A stretch of DNA of 5,470 bases, taken from contig CALBXV010000150.1 in NCBI GenBank assembly GCA_937890045.1, positions 1-5,470 on the forward strand, read 5' to 3'. Source of the DNA: an uncultured archaeon (GTDB lineage: Archaea > Thermoproteota > Nitrososphaeria > Nitrososphaerales > CALBXV01). Each line of letters starts with the position of its first letter. Within the stretch, counting starts at the first letter, position 1. This document shows, piece by piece, positions 1-5,470 of this stretch. The position numbers were made by a program, and so were the translations under genes. The notes under the pieces are model-generated. The model searched no databases. It worked only from the letters and a program-made list of their open reading frames with translations, and had not been told where the DNA came from.

Positions 1-3
1 CAT
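1..3 (-). CDS. Start codon of the next gene (probable internal virion protein B, T7 gp14 position), rest outside the window
   Basis: Only the ATG (positions 3-1) of a downstream gene is present. It overlaps the gp13-like stop as TGATG and is preceded at 7 nt by AAGGTGG, a near-perfect Shine-Dalgarno, which makes a real start very likely. By T7 gene order it should encode the gp14-type internal core protein. That identity is inferred from position alone, as no coding sequence is visible. Confidence 0.55.
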
Positions 4-437
4 CAGCTAGCCACCTTACAGAACTCATAAAATTTCACATTATTAAGCATTTGTTTTCCTATTATTTTAAAGCCACACCACCGTAACCATTTAATATGTA
101 GATCATTTCTACTATCTATAATATTATATAGATGAGGAAAGAGCTTATTCATGATTTCTACCTCAGAACGGCTATACTTTAAAAAAGACTTGGTTATTTT
201 AAGTAGTCCTGGAGCTCCTAAGAGCCATACTCTGCCAAAAGATACACCATACATGCCCACTACATGCCCATTAGTATCAATAATAGACTGACACCTTTGA
301 CTAAAAATATAACCTATAGTAAGGGCTTGTTCAGGAGTGTGTCCTAAGGTTTCAACTTCTCTCTTGTCTTCAAATCTAAGCGTAGGAGCTAACTCACAGA
401 CATCATGTAGCTTGCTATCTCTATGATAGGGCTTCAT
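3..437 (-). CDS. gp13: T7 gp13-like internal virion protein / GNAT-like family protein
   Basis: A 144-residue protein (T7 gp13 is 138 residues) in the position expected for gene 13, directly after the nozzle gene. Family features are the CELAPTLRFEDKREVETLG start (residues 14-32), PEQALTIGY (35-43), DTNGHVVGMYGV (54-65), the VWLLGAPGL strand-turn (70-78) and NDLHIKWLRWCGFKIIG (111-127). The last resembles the closing helix and 'GF' strand of GNAT acetyltransferases. The usual acetyl-CoA loop (Q/R-x-x-G-x-G/A) is not visible, so enzymatic activity is doubtful and a structural or assembly role is more likely. In T7, gp13 is annotated as an internal virion or assembly protein. The ATG is 1 nt after the nozzle gene's stop and has only a poor Shine-Dalgarno (CTGGGCG), which suggests translational coupling. 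The TGA overlaps the next gene's ATG (TGATG). Confidence 0.85.
   Translation of the reverse strand: MKPYHRDSKLHDVCELAPTLRFEDKREVETLGHTPEQALTIGYIFSQRCQSIIDTNGHVVGMYGVSFGRVWLLGAPGLLKITKSFLKYSRSEVEIMNKLFPHLYNIIDSRNDLHIKWLRWCGFKIIGKQMLNNVKFYEFCKVAS
11..17 (-). promoter_or_regulatory. Strong ribosome binding site for the gene starting at position 3
   Basis: The minus strand reads TAAGGTGG (18-11), one mismatch from the full anti-Shine-Dalgarno complement TAAGGAGG, and ends 7 nt before the ATG at 3-1. It lies inside the last codons of the gp13-like gene. It is the strongest site in the window, and it identifies the edge ATG as a genuine start. Confidence 0.75.
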
Positions 438-438
438 G

Positions 439-2895
439 TTAACGCCCAGATGTTCTAGCAGAGATAGTTCGAGTTACATAGTTACCTTCCCAATCAGCTC
501 CAGTAAAAGCACAAGGAAGATATGAGTTAGATATAAGTTCTATCTTTAAATCTTCAGCTCCAGCTAATATGAGTCGTTGAAAGTTCCCTGTTTCAAATGG
601 GATCGTACCAATCTTATTCAGAGAAGACCCTAAGATCCTGCCTGTATAAATATAACTAAAAGCATCTCTTCCTGGAGCTGTTACTTGAAGTTTAAAGTAT
701 CCAGTATTAAAGTAGTTTATATTAAACTTACGAATCTTTAGTGTACCACCTGTAAGGGAACTCAGTCTCCCCTGTACTTCAGTCTTAATCGTAGGCTCAG
801 TAAACTCATAGAGAAACCGGTATTCCTTACCAATGAAACATGAGTTAGCTGAGTGATCTCCAGTAGCTGTAAGGGTTGTAGGAGTTGTCTGAGAAAGCCC
901 CTGAACAATGTCACCTTCTTTCCCTTCAAAAGCAGGACCAAAAACAACTCTGAAAGTAGAACCAAAGTCATCAGGATAGGGTATGGTCCAAGAGGTAAGA
1001 TCAGATCCTGAACTATATGTACCAGTGACTTCTGTTAGTCTGTCTAAGTGTGGTTTAAAAGACAACTGAGTAGAACTTTCAGTTAAGTTTACAAGTTTAG
1101 CATCCTGTAAACTCATCTTATCTAGATAAGTACCATCAGGTCTTACAATAATCAGATAAACTATATGGTCTATAACCTTAATTCCTATTACTTTTTCTTC
1201 ATCTTTAAACTTCCACTTAGACCACGAGCTTAATTTCTTAGTTCCTCTCTCAAACAACATCTTGTAAATAAAAATTTCATTTAAGTTTTCATCTGAGAGA
1301 ACAAATAAGAGATCACTTGCTGGACTCATATCAAAAATCTTTCCCTTAATATAACTGGGAATATGACTTGTGATTTCTTCTGCTGTTTCTTCTTGTAAAT
1401 CTTCAATTATACCAAATTCTCTAATACTAGAAAATCCGTCTACCTCTTCAGAGAAGTAAAGCTTACGTCCATTGAGTACAGGAGTAACAGATTTATCGTT
1501 TTTATACTCTGTAATAAGAGACAGCTTGGCATTGGTAGGAGTTAAACCACCAGCAGCAAATTCAGTCAGTTTAAATTGAGAGAAATCACTGAATAAATAT
1601 AAGTCTTCGTTAAATGCTATAGCTTGGTTTAAGATACTTACTTGATTACTTGGGGCAGCCAAGTCAATCATGTCTGTATCTAATACATCTGTTGCGGTTG
1701 TATTATAGAAATTAAAGAACTCTCCAAGCTCAGAAAGAATAATGTTTTCTCCTGCTAAGAAACCAAATCTATTCTTGTGGAAGAAAATATCGTTTAACTT
1801 TTCTGATATGAATGAGGGGTCTGGAGCTGTAGTAGTGTCTCCAGCAACTCTGTCTGTCCATGTAATTTGAGAGAGGGAAAATAAGGTTTCACCAAAATCA
1901 GCAGCAAAGGCAGCATCCCAAGGATCTTCAGATGTTCTAATAAACTGAATAGGCATTGTGCTTGCATCTAAACTATTATCTAATCCTGGTTCTACAGTTT
2001 CTACCCACTCACCTACATCTTCATCTGCCTGATTATTATGTTTAATCCAGTAATCATCAGTTCCAGAGTTAGGACTTCCGGTAATTTTAATGATAAAACC
2101 ATCTTTAGTCCTAGAAGGAAGCTCAGTAAAATCTACTACACCCTCTTTAATTGCTATTAAGTTATCTTCAGGTGCTTGGGCATGAAGCGTAAAATCAGCT
2201 CCATTAGTTCTAGTTAAGTGAACATTAGAACTACCAAACTTAGTGACAGCAAAATCACCTGATCCACCAGAACCTATACTACCATTAAGATCATTATAAA
2301 TATCGTCTAATTGAGTTGCAGCATCCGCACTAGAAGTAACTGTAGATCGTAGCGTTCCATCAACATAAACATACATAGTTGATGCAGAAGTAGCTTGTTT
2401 AAGAAAAACTATTCCTTCTGGATTTCTATCGTCTGATGTTGTAGTAGACTTTGCTACACTAGTGTTTTTATTTAAAAGAAAAGTATAGTCTGCTACTGTA
2501 AATAATTTCAGGTTATCCCTAGCATCAGCAGTAGTAATATAAGTTAATACGTCTCCTGTAGCCCCTGAAACACTCTTTGATGTTCCATCTAAATCCCAAA
2601 CTTCCATCTCAGTTCCTGAAAAATCTGAGCTGAAATCAGTACTAAACTGATCTGAGGTTATTTGGACAATATAGCGTTCATCTTGATCTCTATTAATAAA
2701 GTGGATATGAGCATCTGTATCGGTTTTATTATTTAACTTGGCTACATATTCTAGTGGAGGTCTTTTTTTTAATCCCTCAGCTATAGTAGACAAACCGTTT
2801 TCTTGTATTGCTGCCTGAGAAGCCAGCCTTAATGCAGGGGGTTGTTGAGAAACCCCATTTATTAAGTTACTGATTTGCTCAGCGATTAGTGCCAT
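439..2895 (-). CDS. gp12: Tail tubular protein B (tail nozzle), T7 gp12-like
   Basis: An 818-residue homologue of T7 gp12 (794 residues), which in T7 forms the hexameric nozzle at the tip of the stubby tail through which DNA leaves. The N-terminus carries the hallmark NLINGVSQQPPALRLASQ (residues 10-27) followed by QENGLSTIAEGLKKRPPLEY (31-50). The C-terminus carries the equally typical VTAPGRDAFSYIYTGRILG (738-756), IGTIPFETGNF (762-772), SYLPCAF (791-797) and DWEG (801-804). The middle, about residues 55-700, is variable and beta-rich, as expected for the nozzle's propeller-like domains. It is full length with no break. An AGGA Shine-Dalgarno lies 11 nt upstream of the ATG, inside the end of the gp11-like gene. 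The stop is 1 nt from the ATG of the gp13-like gene. An eight-A run in the coding strand (2770-2763) encodes the KK of the conserved LKKRPP. Confidence 0.97.
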   Translation of the reverse strand: MALIAEQISNLINGVSQQPPALRLASQAAIQENGLSTIAEGLKKRPPLEYVAKLNNKTDTDAHIHFINRDQDERYIVQITSDQFSTDFSSDFSGTEMEVWDLDGTSKSVSGATGDVLTYITTADARDNLKLFTVADYTFLLNKNTSVAKSTTTSDDRNPEGIVFLKQATSASTMYVYVDGTLRSTVTSSADAATQLDDIYNDLNGSIGSGGSGDFAVTKFGSSNVHLTRTNGADFTLHAQAPEDNLIAIKEGVVDFTELPSRTKDGFIIKITGSPNSGTDDYWIKHNNQADEDVGEWVETVEPGLDNSLDASTMPIQFIRTSEDPWDAAFAADFGETLFSLSQITWTDRVAGDTTTAPDPSFISEKLNDIFFHKNRFGFLAGENIILSELGEFFNFYNTTATDVLDTDMIDLAAPSNQVSILNQAIAFNEDLYLFSDFSQFKLTEFAAGGLTPTNAKLSLITEYKNDKSVTPVLNGRKLYFSEEVDGFSSIREFGIIEDLQEETAEEITSHIPSYIKGKIFDMSPASDLLFVLSDENLNEIFIYKMLFERGTKKLSSWSKWKFKDEEKVIGIKVIDHIVYLIIVRPDGTYLDKMSLQDAKLVNLTESSTQLSFKPHLDRLTEVTGTYSSGSDLTSWTIPYPDDFGSTFRVVFGPAFEGKEGDIVQGLSQTTPTTLTATGDHSANSCFIGKEYRFLYEFTEPTIKTEVQGRLSSLTGGTLKIRKFNINYFNTGYFKLQVTAPGRDAFSYIYTGRILGSSLNKIGTIPFETGNFQRLILAGAEDLKIELISNSYLPCAFTGADWEGNYVTRTISARTSGR

Positions 2896-3501
2896 TTACC
2901 AAAGTTTCCTATATAACTTTGTGGTATTATACATATCCATAGTACCATACCCAACATTAAATCCTGAACGTTCTCCCTCATCATCTAGTAAATCTGCATA
3001 AGCCTCAGCTTCTTCTTGTCTATTAACTGTTTCAGCAGCAACTTGTCCTATAATTTCCTCTTGGAATATTCTAGATGCTTTTGCAGTAATATACTGTCTT
3101 GCAGTTTGAGGTATATCTTCAAAATCTAATAGGGTAATAGTAACAGCATCATTAATAGATGTAGTCCAAGTAAAGGTATTATTATCCAGATCATACAAGA
3201 ATGGAGAACCCTCTCTTCCTCTAATTGTAGTTAATTTAGAAGAAGAATATACAGATAAAATTGAGGTCCCCAATGGGATACGACTATTAGAGTCTAACGA
3301 TAAAACTACATCCCACTCAGTATTAAAATGCCAGCCTTTCTGCTGTACTTCTCTACTGATATTAGATAACAGGTTTTTAGCTTGAGTTACATCTACAGTA
3401 GTAGCTGTTTCTAGACTTGAAACAGCCGATTCACCTACTGCAGCCAGAAGCATATTAACTGCTTCCAGTTCAGTTATGGGTACTGTAGAAAAATGTGACA
3501 T
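2896..3501 (-). CDS. gp11: Tail tubular protein A (adaptor / gatekeeper), T7 gp11-like
   Basis: A 201-residue homologue of T7 gp11 (196 residues). In T7, gp11 forms a dodecameric ring joining the portal to the gp12 nozzle and helps hold the tail fibres. Recognisable signatures are ELEAVNMLLAAVGESAVSSL (residues 11-30), which is the family's N-terminal 'AVN-ML-AIGE-PV-SL' helix, EVQQKGWHFNTEWD (51-64), LYDLDNNTF (102-110), and the FEDIPQTARQYITAKASRIF segment (127-146) leading into a long charged C-terminal helix (about 146-176). The length is normal for the family and the protein is intact. The ATG at 3501 follows the previous gene's stop by 1 nt, with only a weak GGGA some 13 nt upstream, so translation is probably coupled. 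Its TAA directly abuts the ATG of tail tubular protein B (TAAATG), giving a two-gene tail unit in the order seen in T7. Confidence 0.95.
   Translation of the reverse strand: MSHFSTVPITELEAVNMLLAAVGESAVSSLETATTVDVTQAKNLLSNISREVQQKGWHFNTEWDVVLSLDSNSRIPLGTSILSVYSSSKLTTIRGREGSPFLYDLDNNTFTWTTSINDAVTITLLDFEDIPQTARQYITAKASRIFQEEIIGQVAAETVNRQEEAEAYADLLDDEGERSGFNVGYGTMDMYNTTKLYRKLW
2907..2910 (-). promoter_or_regulatory. Ribosome binding site of tail tubular protein B
   Basis: AGGA, in the context TATAGGAAAC on the minus strand, lies 11 nt upstream of the ATG at 2895 and inside the last codons of the gp11-like gene. It supports the ATG that directly follows the gp11 stop (TAAATG). The spacing is a little long, so coupling to gp11 translation may help. 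Confidence 0.6.
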
Positions 3502-3502
3502 T

Positions 3503-4066
3503 TTAAGTAGTCAATCCCATGCCCATTACTTGAGCGTTTCTAATAGTTAAATTATCAGTACTATCTATATTAGCAACAAAAATAGAAACATAATCATTAG
3601 TAGCCATTGAAGCATATCCAAATGTAGTAAGACTAACTGAATTAACTGTGGTTGCAGGAGAGAATCCTACTATTTTTGTTCCTGTAATCAACGTACCATT
3701 TTTATGTATAGCTAATCCAAACTCTTTATCAACAATAGCAGTATCAATTTCTAATGAAGCTGAAGCTAAAAATAGACAATTAATTGTAGGTGTACCAGTA
3801 TATCTTAGTCTACCATCAGTATTTTCATCAAACTCATTTGCTGCAGGAGCTGTGCTAAGAGTCCATGTTCCAGCCGTTCCCTCAACATAAGTTCCAGCTA
3901 CACTTATAGTTGTACTTGCAGCAGAAGAAACGTACATACTTCCTTGTTTCGTCTGACAAGTTTCAATGAGGTCACGCAAGTCTTGAGGTGTGATTGAACC
4001 TGCTGCCTGACCGTCCTGAAACAAGTTGGTGGTTAAATCACTAACTGTGCGTGATGTATCCGTCAT
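3503..4066 (-). CDS. Putative virion structural protein with N-terminal anchor motif and jelly-roll-like C-terminal domain
   Basis: A 187-residue protein in two parts. Residues 14-36 (NLFQDGQAAGSITPQDLRDL then IET) form a short motif that recurs at the N-terminus of many phage structural proteins and probably acts as an attachment or trimer-nucleating element. Residues about 45-187 look like a C1q/TNF-type jelly roll: GRLRYTGTP (85-93) starts the conserved core, followed by FGLAIHKNGT (116-125), the ATNDYVSIFVAN strand (155-166) and a final NLTIRNAQVMGMGL strand (172-185). This suggests a trimeric knob such as a head-fibre or tail-appendage tip that could bind a surface. A GGAGA Shine-Dalgarno lies 7 nt before the ATG, directly after the terminator T tract. 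The stop is 1 nt before the start of tail tubular protein A. T7 has no counterpart between genes 10 and 11. Fold and role are inferred from sequence pattern only. Confidence 0.78.
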   Translation of the reverse strand: MTDTSRTVSDLTTNLFQDGQAAGSITPQDLRDLIETCQTKQGSMYVSSAASTTISVAGTYVEGTAGTWTLSTAPAANEFDENTDGRLRYTGTPTINCLFLASASLEIDTAIVDKEFGLAIHKNGTLITGTKIVGFSPATTVNSVSLTTFGYASMATNDYVSIFVANIDSTDNLTIRNAQVMGMGLTT

Positions 4067-4073
4067 TCTAAAA

Positions 4074-4078
4074 TCTCC
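4074..4078 (-). promoter_or_regulatory. Ribosome binding site of the jelly-roll-like protein, fused to the terminator T tract
   Basis: GGAGA on the minus strand, 7 nt before the ATG at 4066, fixes that start. It begins immediately after the 11-T run of the terminator, so no spare leader exists between the terminator and the translation signal. Transcripts that read through therefore carry the hairpin just upstream of this site. Confidence 0.75.
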
Positions 4079-4121
4079 AAAAAAAAAAACGAGGAGCCTA
4101 AGAGTTACCTTAGACTCCCCG
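4079..4121 (-). terminator. Rho-independent terminator, positional equivalent of T7 T-phi
   Basis: On the minus strand, positions 4121-4090 fold into a 13-bp hairpin: the arm CGGGGAGTCTAAG pairs with CTTAGGCTCCTCG around the 6-nt loop GTAACT. Eleven Ts follow at 4089-4079. Two of the pairs are G-U. In a transcript of the opposite strand these would be C-A mismatches, so the hairpin is strongest in the direction of the genes. It starts 5 nt after the stop of the 278-residue protein. In T7 the late terminator sits after gene 10 and is leaky, which lowers expression of the tail genes relative to the capsid. The same role is inferred here. Confidence 0.92.
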
Positions 4122-4126
4122 AAAGA

Positions 4127-4963
4127 TTAGCTCTCAGTTACAGTCGTACCAGAACCTGAGCCCTGTACCGACATACTGAACCCACAAGTAGCAGCTACAG
4201 CAGTAGAATGAGCTTTACCAGCTAGTCTTACCATAGCCTTAGCAGGAACAACAAAAGGAACATTCCCTGGAAATGAGAAGGAACCTGTATTGTTAGCATT
4301 ACCACCAGTAGCAGCAACTACATCATTGTCGTTCTCTACTACTGTTACTTTAGCAATAGTTCGCCATGTCTCTGAGTTAGCTGTACCAGAAGACTCAGCA
4401 TGAGCCACCTGAAGAGCAATCTCAGCCGTGCCTTGACCAGCAGCCACAGCATCTACATCATACCAGAAGCCATGAATGTAGCCAGTATGACCGGCAGGAA
4501 TTTTCCAAGTACAGTTACCTGACTCTTTTTGACCAGTAATAATAATTGCATGAACACCACCACCAGTTACATCAGCAACGGTAATAGTACCAGCAGCCTT
4601 CAAACCAGTACCAGAAGAAATAACTTCAGCCTTCTGGATAAAGGAGATATTCTGCTCAGTCATTTCCTGTTCAGATGTACCATTCATAGTAACATCTTCA
4701 GTATACTGATTAAACTCCTCATCGAGATACGTTACCCTAACAGCAGTAGCTCCAGTAGAACCATCATCATCTGCTGCACTAGCAGAGACTACATCAAGGT
4801 CTGCACCAGCAATAACAGGAAGCACCTGATCTGCATCAGTATTAGAAATCGTCTCGAAAGACGTACCAATAGTAGCATTATCAGCATAAGGCTGAACAAG
4901 AGCTACATTAGTAACTGTATTAGCAGCCGTAGCTAAGGATTGGATATTAGCAATATCAGTCAT
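4127..4963 (-). CDS. Putative virion structural protein, beta-rich, role unknown (candidate head decoration protein)
   Basis: A 278-residue acidic protein rich in Ala, Thr, Gly, Ser and Val, with no signal peptide, membrane segment or enzyme motif that I can see. Residues 64-84 (ADDDGSTGATAVRVTYLDEE plus F) followed by EDVTMNGTSEQEM (89-101) have the look of a beta-sandwich repeat unit often seen in unnamed structural proteins of marine phages. Residues 152-166 (TWKIPAGHTGYIHGF) resemble the 'T-x-x-VPAGKT-Y' strand-turn of the same proteins. The C-terminal third (residues 201-267) also alternates like beta strands, including VPFVVPAKAMVRL. The start at 4963 is supported by an AAGGA Shine-Dalgarno 9 nt upstream. 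It lies between the capsid gene and the terminator, so it shares the capsid transcript and is probably abundant. That fits a decoration or surface-fibre protein, but this is inference. T7 has no separate gene at this position. Confidence 0.75.
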   Translation of the reverse strand: MTDIANIQSLATAANTVTNVALVQPYADNATIGTSFETISNTDADQVLPVIAGADLDVVSASAADDDGSTGATAVRVTYLDEEFNQYTEDVTMNGTSEQEMTEQNISFIQKAEVISSGTGLKAAGTITVADVTGGGVHAIIITGQKESGNCTWKIPAGHTGYIHGFWYDVDAVAAGQGTAEIALQVAHAESSGTANSETWRTIAKVTVVENDNDVVAATGGNANNTGSFSFPGNVPFVVPAKAMVRLAGKAHSTAVAATCGFSMSVQGSGSGTTVTES

Positions 4964-4972
4964 AGTATAATA

Positions 4973-4977
4973 TCCTT
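4973..4977 (-). promoter_or_regulatory. Ribosome binding site of the 278-residue structural protein
   Basis: AAGGA on the minus strand, in the context GGAAAGGATA, lies 9 nt before the ATG at 4963 and just after the capsid stop. It supports independent initiation of this gene on the capsid transcript. Confidence 0.7.
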
Positions 4978-4980
4978 TCC

Positions 4981-5470
4981 TTAAGAGGTTTTAAATTCAA
5001 CACAGCCTTCAGGACGGATAAATCCGTGGCCCATAGCATACTTAGCCACAATCCACCAACCTTGAAGTCTAATGTCGTATTCAGTTTCAACTGCCAGGTT
5101 CAACAATTTAACAGTAGCTACTGACGATTTATGCATAACCAATGCTTTAGTCGTAGAAAAGTCAGCTTCGTGAGTTGTAACCCCAGTAGAATCACTGATA
5201 TTAGTAATAGGAAGATTGTTGGTTTTCACAATATGAATACCAGCTACCTTCAGTACTTCACCTTCTGCATATACTCCCCTTCCACCCCAATCACGATTGA
5301 TTAGACTAGTAGTTTCTGCCATTAGATAATACTGGGCAGGACGTACATACATATACCTGTCATTTTCAGGAACATTATTTTCATCCAGTTGTTCAGCAGC
5401 ATCAAACAAGCCACCACCCAAAGTAGATCCAGATGTTCCATAAGAAGCATTGGTCAAGACCGAACCACCA
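4981..5470 (-). CDS. gp10: Major capsid protein, T7 gp10A-like (C-terminal part, 5' end outside the window)
   Basis: This is the C-terminal 162 residues of the shell-forming capsid protein of a T7-like phage, an HK97-fold protein. The frame is open to the right edge, where the first complete codons read GGSVLTNASYG. The TTG at 5457 is an internal Leu codon, not a start, so the gene continues beyond the window; T7 gp10A is about 345 residues. Recognised family signatures are RPAQYYLMAE, the EGEVLKVAGIHIVKTNNLP segment, VKLLNLAVETEYD, and the C-terminal VAKYAMGHGFIRPE, which closely matches the AKYAMGHG-RPE ending typical of T7-like capsids. It stops with TAA at 4983-4981, 17 nt before the next gene's ATG. 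No canonical slippery heptamer for a T7-style 10A/10B frameshift was found near the stop. Identity is secure by eye; the N-terminal part cannot be judged. Confidence 0.95.
   Translation of the reverse strand, partial: GGSVLTNASYGTSGSTLGGGLFDAAEQLDENNVPENDRYMYVRPAQYYLMAETTSLINRDWGGRGVYAEGEVLKVAGIHIVKTNNLPITNISDSTGVTTHEADFSTTKALVMHKSSVATVKLLNLAVETEYDIRLQGWWIVAKYAMGHGFIRPEGCVEFKTS

Noticed and set aside
308..330. TTACTATAGG on the minus strand, resembling the core of a T7-type phage promoter
   Set aside because: Only the TATAGG core matches; the upstream recognition part is mostly different from T7's and the site is mid-gene in gp13. A similar TACTATAG at about 2784-2791 is also coding (Thr-Ile). 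This phage's polymerase specificity is unknown, so neither is called.
762..971. 69-codon open frame on the minus strand inside the nozzle gene
   Set aside because: Overlaps a conserved, intact gp12-like reading frame in another frame. It is Leu-rich with no features, so it is a chance frame.
3648..3890. 80-codon open frame on the plus strand
   Set aside because: It lies wholly opposite the jelly-roll-like gene, has no ribosome binding site context or recognisable protein features, and opposes a uniformly minus-strand operon.
4529..4936. 135-codon open frame on the plus strand
   Set aside because: Antisense to the 278-residue structural gene. Its Ser/Asn/Ile/Thr-rich composition is what the complement of a Val/Ala/Thr/Gly-rich gene gives, so it is a shadow.
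4961..4980. Possible sigma70-like -10 box (TATTATACT) before the 278-residue gene
   Set aside because: AT-rich spacer between the Shine-Dalgarno and ATG with no matching -35 element; late genes of T7-like phages are normally read by the phage polymerase.
5455..5457. TTG as start of a 158-residue protein
   Set aside because: The frame continues open to the window edge, and the sequence is the middle of a T7-like capsid protein. The codon is an internal Leu.

Overview
This window is part of the late structural operon of a T7-like podovirus (Autographivirales type), read entirely from the minus strand. The gene order in the direction of transcription is major capsid protein (C-terminal part, entering at the right edge), a 278-residue beta-rich structural protein of unknown role, a strong rho-independent terminator, a 187-residue jelly-roll-like structural protein, tail tubular protein A (T7 gp11 type), tail tubular protein B (T7 gp12 type), a T7 gp13-type protein, and finally the bare start codon of the next gene at the left edge. 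This matches T7's gene 10 - terminator - 11 - 12 - 13 - 14 order, except that two extra structural genes sit on either side of the terminator. The capsid, gp11, gp12 and gp13 assignments rest on family sequence signatures recognised by eye, not on a search.

The DNA is clearly AT-rich (many AGA, ATA, TTA and AAA codons). It most resembles marine T7-like podoviruses of low-GC hosts. The sequence does not identify the host. No integrase, tRNA, IS element, CRISPR array or defence gene is present. This is tightly packed phage DNA with no gene-free stretch over about 60 bases.

Layout, right to left: 5470-4981 capsid end; 4963-4127 unknown structural protein with its own good Shine-Dalgarno; 4121-4079 hairpin plus an 11-T tract, equivalent in position to T7 T-phi; 4066-3503 jelly-roll-like protein whose Shine-Dalgarno abuts the T tract; 3501-2896 tail tubular protein A; 2895-439 tail tubular protein B; 437-3 gp13-like; position 3-1 ATG of the next gene behind a near-perfect Shine-Dalgarno.

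Working together, the capsid protein forms the shell. The 278-residue protein lies upstream of the terminator, so it is probably made in high amounts along with the capsid, as a decoration-type protein would be. Readthrough of the terminator supplies the lower-copy tail genes: gp11 as the adaptor ring under the portal and gp12 as the nozzle. The gp13-like protein begins the internal virion protein block. I see no new multi-gene system here. The points most worth a second look are the two extra structural genes placed around the terminator and the fusion of that terminator to the next gene's ribosome binding site.
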